A stretch of DNA of 16,814 bases, from contig DFSO01000052.1 in NCBI GenBank assembly GCA_002378665.1, positions 1 to 16,814 on the forward strand, given 5' to 3'. Under the pieces are notes generated by a model, which was given only the letters and a program-made list of their open reading frames with translations, had not been told where the DNA came from and did no database searches. Position 1 is the first letter of the stretch, and each line of letters opens with the position of its first letter. This stretch comes from Loktanella sp. UBA3435. Lineage in GTDB: Bacteria; Pseudomonadota; Alphaproteobacteria; Rhodobacterales; Rhodobacteraceae. The translations under genes and the position numbers were made by a program. Below, piece after piece: positions 12,923 through 16,814 of the stretch.

Positions 12923-13956
12923 GGAGCGTCCTCCGCCTCTTGATCTGTCTCAATGCGGTCACGCAGGCGGTTGTCGTCAATCTCGCCGCGCAAAGCACGC
13001 AGCACCTCTGGCACGCCCTCTTTGCTCACACCCGACATCATCATCACGGGGCCGCCAACGGCCTCTTCCATTTCGGATTTGATGAACGCGCGTTCCTCGT
13101 CGTCCAGCGCATCAATCTTGTTGAGCACGGTGATCCGCGACTTATCGGCCAATTCGCCGCCGTAAGCCTCAAGCTCTCCAATAATCACTTCATAATCATG
13201 CACAGGATCACCCGAAGTCCCGTCAACAAGGTGCAACAACACAGCACAGCGCTCCACGTGGCCAAGGAAAGTATCACCTAACCCACGGCCTTCGCTGGCA
13301 CCCTCAATCAGGCCCGGAATGTCCGCAACAACGAATTCGACGTTATCAATGCCCACAACCCCAAGGTTCGGCACAAGCGTCGTAAACGGATAATCGGCAA
13401 CCTTCGGGCGGGCATTCGATGTGGCAGCCAGAAACGTTGATTTACCCGCGTTTGGCATGCCCAAAAGGCCCACATCGGCAATCAGCTTCAACCGCAGCCA
13501 AAGTGTTCGCTCAATGCATTCCTGCCCCGGATTAGCGCGGCGCGGTGCTTGGTTCGTGGCCGATTTAAAGTGCAAGTTGCCCCAACCGCCATTGCCGCCC
13601 TTGGCGATCACAACGCGCTGTCCGACCTCAGTCAGATCGGCGATGACGGTTTCTTCGTCTTCATCCAAGACCTCGGTGCCAACGGGCACTTTCAAGATCT
13701 TGTCTTCGCCGTCCTTCCCCGTACGCTGGCTTCCCATGCCATGCTGGCCGTTTTGCGCGAAAAAGTGTTGCTGGTAACGGAAATCAATGAGCGTGTTCAG
13801 GCCATCAACGGCCTCAACAATCACAGAACCACCATTGCCGCCGTCACCCCCATCAGGGCCACCATATTCGATGAATTTCTCACGACGGAATGAGATACAG
13901 CCCGCACCACCGCCACCCGAGCGGATATAAACTTTGGCAAAATCAAGAAACTTCAT
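12910..13956 (-). CDS. obgE: GTPase ObgE/CgtA
   Basis: Essential GTPase that acts in late 50S assembly and in the stringent response. The 348 residues contain the Gly-rich Obg fold (1-158; 'SGGGGAGCISFRREKF', 'GGPDGGDGGNGGSV') and a GTPase domain with G1 GMPNAGKST (166-174), G2 FTT (191-193), G3 DIPG (212-215), G4 NKID (279-282) and G5 near SGVSKEG (308-314). A short acidic tail follows ('ETDQEAEDAPWQP'); the C-terminal OCT domain of Gram-positive Obg is absent. Linkage to rplU and rpmA matches its ribosomal role. Confidence 0.97.
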   Translation of the reverse strand: MKFLDFAKVYIRSGGGGAGCISFRREKFIEYGGPDGGDGGNGGSVIVEAVDGLNTLIDFRYQQHFFAQNGQHGMGSQRTGKDGEDKILKVPVGTEVLDEDEETVIADLTEVGQRVVIAKGGNGGWGNLHFKSATNQAPRRANPGQECIERTLWLRLKLIADVGLLGMPNAGKSTFLAATSNARPKVADYPFTTLVPNLGVVGIDNVEFVVADIPGLIEGASEGRGLGDTFLGHVERCAVLLHLVDGTSGDPVHDYEVIIGELEAYGGELADKSRITVLNKIDALDDEERAFIKSEMEEAVGGPVMMMSGVSKEGVPEVLRALRGEIDDNRLRDRIETDQEAEDAPWQP

Positions 13957-14001
13957 AGCAGAGGGGCCTTTCGGGCGGGCAAGTTAAGCCTGTCACGTAG
14001 T

Positions 14002-14502
14002 CTATTGTTGCGCCTTACTCAAGCCATGCCAATCATCACGTTTGAGCCGCGTGTGGTGACACAATAACGGAATACGCCGCGCTTTTGACGGCTCATAGCG
14101 GGTTTGCCAGTGCCGAAACCCGAGTTTCGCCAAAACACGCCCCGATGCAGGGTTATCATGCCAAAAACTTGCGTCAAAATAGGCATGATCCGTCACGGCC
14201 ATCGCATATGACATCGCGTCAAATGTCGCCTGCCCCATGACCCCACGCCCCGCAACAGCAGGATGCAGCATGTAGCCAAGCTCTCTGCCCGTCACAGCAA
14301 CTGAGCCAACCAGCGACCCGTTAAGACAAATCCCCCAAACAAAGCCCTTACCGCCGTAAGTTTTACAGCGGCTTTTTGTGAACTCAGGGCTCGCAGGCCA
14401 AGGCCAACCACCCAATTGCCGCACAACCTGCCACTGGGTCGCAAGGCCATGCATCGCTTCAAAGTCATCTGCGTCAAGGTCGCGGTATGTCAGTTTAACC
14501 AT
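14002..14502 (-). CDS. GNAT-family N-acetyltransferase (third of three)
   Basis: A 166-residue GNAT protein, RimJ/RimL-like. It starts 'MVKLTYRDLDADDFEAMHGLATQW' and includes 'LGYMLHPAVAGRGVMGQAT' (acetyl-CoA-binding loop region) and 'NPASGRVLAKLGF', the usual late helix-strand of the fold. The substrate is unknown; homologues next to ribosomal genes are sometimes protein N-terminal acetyltransferases, but nothing here proves it. The ATG overlaps the preceding GNAT gene by 8 bases and obgE follows after 45 bases. Confidence 0.88.
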   Translation of the reverse strand: MVKLTYRDLDADDFEAMHGLATQWQVVRQLGGWPWPASPEFTKSRCKTYGGKGFVWGICLNGSLVGSVAVTGRELGYMLHPAVAGRGVMGQATFDAMSYAMAVTDHAYFDASFWHDNPASGRVLAKLGFRHWQTRYEPSKARRIPLLCHHTRLKRDDWHGLSKAQQ

Positions 14503-15028
14503 GGCGGGCCGCCCATGTCGTATGGGTCAACTCCATGCGCTGCACGGTCACGTTTTCTTGGGTCGCAGTCTGCAATTGCTCCTCAAACCCAGTGTCCACA
14601 AAGCCCTGCTTTTGCAAAACGCGCCGCGAGGCCTCGTTGGCAAGGTAATGGGACGAAACTAGCGTCTCTTCCGACTGCGCAAAGTGCCATGTGACAACGG
14701 CCTCCGCCGCCTCCGACATAATCCGTTGGCCGTGATAGTCTGCAGCGAGCCAATAGCCTAAATCAGGTGCTAAACTGATCGTACCGATAAACCCGTCGCC
14801 TGCATCAATGGCCCAACTGGTTATTGTTGGGATCACCTGATTGATGAAATCATGCGCGTCGTCCAAAGAATAGGGAAACGGCGGCGCCGTGAGCCACTGC
14901 ACGACGTCCCAATTGTTGATCCCGCGCTTGATCGCCGCGGCATCATCAGCCGCCACAGGCCTTAGTGTGAGCCGCCGCGTCGTTAAGACTGGCGGCGTCA
15001 AAGCCCAGTCCGGAGCGTATATGTCCAA
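14495..15028 (-). CDS. GNAT-family N-acetyltransferase (second of three)
   Basis: A RimJ-like GNAT protein of up to 177 residues. Key parts are 'VLTTRRLTLRPVAADDAAAI', 'LGYWLAADYHGQRIMSEAAEAVV' (acetyl-CoA loop) and 'NEASRRVLQKQGFVDTG'. There is no ATG near the start: the longest form begins with TTG at 15026-15028, overlapping the upstream gene by 31 bases. A second TTG at 14999-15001 overlaps the upstream stop as TTGA and would leave 168 residues with 'LTPPVLTTRRLTLRP' still intact. The true start is uncertain, and a weak start codon may mean low or coupled expression. The substrate is unknown. Confidence 0.85.
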   Translation of the reverse strand: MDIYAPDWALTPPVLTTRRLTLRPVAADDAAAIKRGINNWDVVQWLTAPPFPYSLDDAHDFINQVIPTITSWAIDAGDGFIGTISLAPDLGYWLAADYHGQRIMSEAAEAVVTWHFAQSEETLVSSHYLANEASRRVLQKQGFVDTGFEEQLQTATQENVTVQRMELTHTTWAARHG

Positions 15029-15537
15029 GTTGGCATCGTGGCATTGCGCGACACGCTAAAGGCTTCAGCATCGCCCAAATATTCAAATCCGCAATTGGTC
15101 AGAACGCGGGCTGATCCGGGATTGTCTTGGAACACTTCTGCAAAAAATCGGCGAGTTTTGCGGGGGTTTGTCTGGATAATCGCGCGCACAGCCTCAGTGG
15201 CAAGGCCGATATTCCAAAAGGCAGGCGCGACCCAATAGAAAATCTCAGATTGATCACGGTCCATATTGTCAAGGCTGACAATGCCAAATGCTTCGGCCAA
15301 GCCAAACGCAGAGCCATCCAAAACCCAAACATCTTCGGTGCGATCTGGCGCGGAGGCACGGTCAATCATGGCCTCAACTGATCCAGGCGGCAAAGGGTGA
15401 GGAATGGCGCGCAAACCGCGCGCAACCCGTTCGTCCGAGGCATACATCATAATCAGACCTGCGTCTGACTTACGCGGTGGGCGCATGATAAAGCGTGTGG
15501 TTTCAATGCTCGGCTGGGCGATCACAAATTGATCCAT
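14998..15537 (-). CDS. GNAT-family N-acetyltransferase (first of three)
   Basis: A 179-residue GNAT protein with 'IETTRFIMRPPRKSDAGLI', 'IFYWVAPAFWNIGLATEAVRAII' (acetyl-CoA loop; the usual Q/R-x-x-G is WNIGLAT) and 'NPGSARVLTNCGFEYLGD'. The ATG is preceded by GAGGAG at good spacing. The rpmA terminator lies just upstream, so this gene probably has its own weak promoter or depends on read-through. Substrate unknown. Confidence 0.88.
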   Translation of the reverse strand: MDQFVIAQPSIETTRFIMRPPRKSDAGLIMMYASDERVARGLRAIPHPLPPGSVEAMIDRASAPDRTEDVWVLDGSAFGLAEAFGIVSLDNMDRDQSEIFYWVAPAFWNIGLATEAVRAIIQTNPRKTRRFFAEVFQDNPGSARVLTNCGFEYLGDAEAFSVSRNATMPTWTYTLRTGL

Positions 15538-15603
15538 CGCGCTTTTCTCCTCGAAAGCTCAATTCGCTTTTACCTCCACATAAAAGCAAATCGTTAAAAT
15601 ACT

Positions 15604-15630
15604 AAAAGGGACCGGCTTTCACCGATCCCC
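15604..15630 (-). terminator. Rho-independent terminator after rpmA
   Basis: On the minus strand GGGATCGG (15622-15629) pairs with CCGGTCCC (15608-15615): 8 bp with one G-T pair and a 6-base loop, followed by TTTTA (15603-15607). It separates rplU-rpmA from the GNAT-obgE-proBA genes. The short T-run suggests partial read-through. Confidence 0.7.
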
Positions 15631-15657
15631 TTAAAATTTGTTACCTAAGGTATCGGC

Positions 15658-15927
15658 TTATTCAGCGGCCTCTGCTGCTGGAAGAACCGAAATAAAGGTG
15701 CGGCCTTTCAGGCCTTTGTGGAACTGTACGTTGCCTTCAGCAGTTGCAAAGATCGTGTGATCCTTGCCCATGCCAACGCCCATACCTGGGAACATCTTGG
15801 TGCCGCGCTGACGCAGAATAATGTTACCTGGGATGACAACTTCGCCACCGTATTTTTTAACGCCGAGGCGACGACCAGCTGAGTCGCGACCGTTACGGGA
15901 TGAACCGCCTGCTTTTTTATGTGCCAT
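15658..15927 (-). CDS. rpmA: 50S ribosomal protein L27
   Basis: Large-subunit protein whose N-terminal tail reaches the peptidyl-transferase centre. The 89 residues begin MAHKKAGGSSRNGRDSAGRR, the standard alphaproteobacterial start without the cleaved leader seen in Firmicutes, followed by 'LGVKKYGGEVVIPGNIILRQRGTKMFPG' and 'DHTIFATAEGNVQF'. GGAGA precedes the ATG. It follows rplU by 22 bases; a terminator follows it. Confidence 0.98.
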   Translation of the reverse strand: MAHKKAGGSSRNGRDSAGRRLGVKKYGGEVVIPGNIILRQRGTKMFPGMGVGMGKDHTIFATAEGNVQFHKGLKGRTFISVLPAAEAAE

Positions 15928-15949
15928 GGTGTCTCTCCTTAACTTGTGC

Positions 15950-16582
15950 TTACTTTGCCAGCTCTGCAGCTTGCGCGATGACTTTGTCGGAAACTTTCAC
16001 TTCGAAAGTCGCGGTGTCGATTGCTGCAACTTGTGCGAATGTTGTGACACCCGCATCGTTCAGCTTCTGCGCTGCTGCTGGGCCAATGCCAGTCAACTGT
16101 GTCAGATCATCGCCATCGGCTGCTTTAGCAGCCTTTGGAGCAGCTTTTGCAGCCTTTGGCTTGGAAGCACGCTCAACTGCTGCTGCTGCTTTCTTGGATG
16201 TCGGTGCACCCTTGTAAGCAGGTTCGATCTTAAAGCCAGCACCGTTAACGGCAGCTTTAACACCAGACTTATCAGCACCAGCTTCAAGGATGTCGCCGAT
16301 ACGAACCAAAGTCAGTTGCTGACGGTGGCCCTTTTTACGTGCGGAAGAGTGCTTACGACGACGCTTAACAAAGTTAATTGTCTTCTCGCCTTTGATCTGG
16401 TCGATCACTTCTGCTTGGACACCAGCGTCTGCCACGAAAGGCGCGCCAACAGTGTTACCAACCATCAGAATTTCGTTGAATTGGATTTTGTCGCCTGCAA
16501 GGGCGTCCAGCTTTTCAATGCGCAATACGTCGCCTGAGGCAACTTTGTACTGCTTGCCGCCGGTTTTCAGAACCGCAAACAT
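15950..16582 (-). CDS. rplU: 50S ribosomal protein L21 with C-terminal helix-hairpin-helix extension
   Basis: Large-subunit protein, here 210 residues against about 103 in E. coli. The normal L21 fold occupies residues 1-100 ('MFAVLKTGGKQYKVASGDVL', 'INFVKRRRKHSSARKKGHRQ', 'LTLVRIGDI'). It is followed by a Lys/Ala-rich linker (about 105-157) and a helix-hairpin-helix-like module (158-195, 'LTQLTGIGPAAAQKLNDAGV'). Longer L21 proteins occur in Rhodobacterales, but the role of the tail is not known to me. I start at ATG 16580-16582, preceded by AAGGAA and matching the family N-terminus; the in-frame start at 16690 would cross the leader hairpins. Confidence 0.96.
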   Translation of the reverse strand: MFAVLKTGGKQYKVASGDVLRIEKLDALAGDKIQFNEILMVGNTVGAPFVADAGVQAEVIDQIKGEKTINFVKRRRKHSSARKKGHRQQLTLVRIGDILEAGADKSGVKAAVNGAGFKIEPAYKGAPTSKKAAAAVERASKPKAAKAAPKAAKAADGDDLTQLTGIGPAAAQKLNDAGVTTFAQVAAIDTATFEVKVSDKVIAQAAELAK

Positions 16583-16617
16583 ATGTCTTTCCTTCATTCT
16601 ACCGCGTCGCTGAGGCC

Positions 16618-16667
16618 CCTGTAAAAACAGGCGTTTGGTGCCTTTGGACTGCGCGCCCATTTGGGCG
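16618..16667 (-). promoter_or_regulatory. Two hairpins in the rplU leader
   Basis: On the minus strand CGCCC/GGGCG (16663-16667 with 16654-16658, loop of 4) and CCTGT/ACAGG (16627-16631 with 16618-16622, loop of 4) form two small perfect stems, 36 and 72 bases before the start codon, within a leader of about 120 bases. They may be an autoregulatory ribosomal-protein leader or may fold into a larger structure; neither is followed by a T-run. Confidence 0.35.
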
Positions 16668-16710
16668 TAATTTCGCGTAAGCCCGAACAAATACCTTGAT
16701 CGGATGGCGG

Positions 16711-16739
16711 CTTATCTGTCCATTACGTATCTAAGTCAA
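16711..16739 (-). promoter_or_regulatory. Promoter for rplU-rpmA
   Basis: On the minus strand TTGACT (16734-16739), exactly 17 bases, then GATAAG (16711-16716). The -35 matches five of six consensus bases and the -10 four. Transcription would start near 16704, giving a leader of about 120 bases before rplU. Confidence 0.55.
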
Positions 16740-16759
16740 GCCCTAGAGAGGCCAAAAAC

Positions 16760-16814
16760 ATGCGAATTCTCCTGATTTTCTTAGTCGTTCTGGCTGGTTG
16801 CTCAAATGAGGCAA
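16760..16814 (+). CDS. Lipoprotein, N-terminal fragment (cut by window edge)
   Basis: Eighteen full codons are visible: MRILLIFLVVLAGCSNEA. This is a short type II signal peptide with one Arg, a hydrophobic stretch and the lipobox L-A-G-C, so the protein is exported, cleaved before Cys14 and lipidated. AGAGG at 16747-16751 precedes the ATG. The mature protein, and so its function, lies beyond the window. It is divergent from rplU. Confidence 0.7.
   Translation, partial: MRILLIFLVVLAGCSNEA

Noticed and set aside
15642..15652. Short palindrome TACCT-A-AGGTA after the rpmA stop
   Set aside because: A 5-base-arm dyad with a one-base centre cannot form a hairpin, and nothing links it to a promoter; the real terminator is at 15604-15630.
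15821..16537. 238-codon plus-strand ORF opposite rpmA and rplU, rich in Cys and Leu
   Set aside because: The Cys/Leu richness is the mirror of the Lys/Ala codons in the L21 tail (GCA and AAG read backwards); not a real protein.
16583..16690. Longer L21 reading frame starting at 16690
   Set aside because: The extra 36 codons cover the leader hairpins; the family start MFAVLKTGGKQYKV has its own AAGGAA.
1..16814. CRISPR arrays, insertion sequences, tRNA or rRNA genes, toxin-antitoxin or defence genes
   Set aside because: I looked on both strands and saw no regularly spaced long repeats, transposase, tRNA-like cloverleaf or recognisable defence protein.

Overview
The window is a chromosomal segment of an alphaproteobacterium, most likely of the Rhodobacterales (Roseobacter group). 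The pointers are a ChpT phosphotransferase, an OlsB/OlsA ornithine-lipid pair, a Cox15-type haem A synthase, an L21 with a long C-terminal extension, and the order rplU-rpmA-GNAT genes-obgE-proB-proA. Nearly all of it is ordinary, densely packed, vertically inherited DNA. I see no rRNA, tRNA, CRISPR array or complete mobile element. No gene-free stretch exceeds 300 bases; the longest are about 126-295 and 16583-16759, and both are described below.

Layout, left to right. (1) 1-125 (-): the first 41 codons of what looks like a phage-type tyrosine integrase, running off the left edge, preceded by an AT-rich block with repeated GCTAC-type motifs. (2) 250-1251 (-): rplM-rpsI with a hairpin-bearing leader, a good promoter and a clear terminator. 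(3) 1396-3110: a MocR-type (GntR/aminotransferase) regulator divergent from a 75-residue DUF1127 protein, with three related dyad sites around the shared promoter. (4) 3142-6973 (-): trmJ, ctaA, an M32 carboxypeptidase and a PaaI-type thioesterase, the last three coupled by 1-base overlaps and ending at a bidirectional terminator. (5) 7038-8047 (+): a TfoX N-terminal-domain protein and a diverged ThiE-like protein. (6) 8018-9612 (-): olsB-olsA for ornithine lipids, its last 30 bases overlapping the ThiE-like gene tail to tail. (7) 9739-10551: a small DUF3553 gene divergent, 30 bases apart, from chpT, the phosphotransferase of the CckA-ChpT-CtrA relay. (8) 10552-16582 (-): rplU, rpmA, three GNAT acetyltransferases, obgE, proB and proA. 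(9) 16760 to the end (+): the start of a lipoprotein gene.

Functional themes: translation (L13, S9, L21, L27, ObgE, TrmJ), respiration (haem A for cytochrome oxidase), membrane lipid (OlsB makes lyso-ornithine lipid, OlsA acylates it), cell-cycle signalling (ChpT) and proline synthesis (ProB, ProA). The least explained parts are the MocR/DUF1127 module with its operator-like dyads, the integrase edge with its repeat cluster, the ThiE-like protein that lacks several hallmark residues, and the helix-hairpin-helix tail on L21. None of these is proven to be a new system; each is given with a decisive test.
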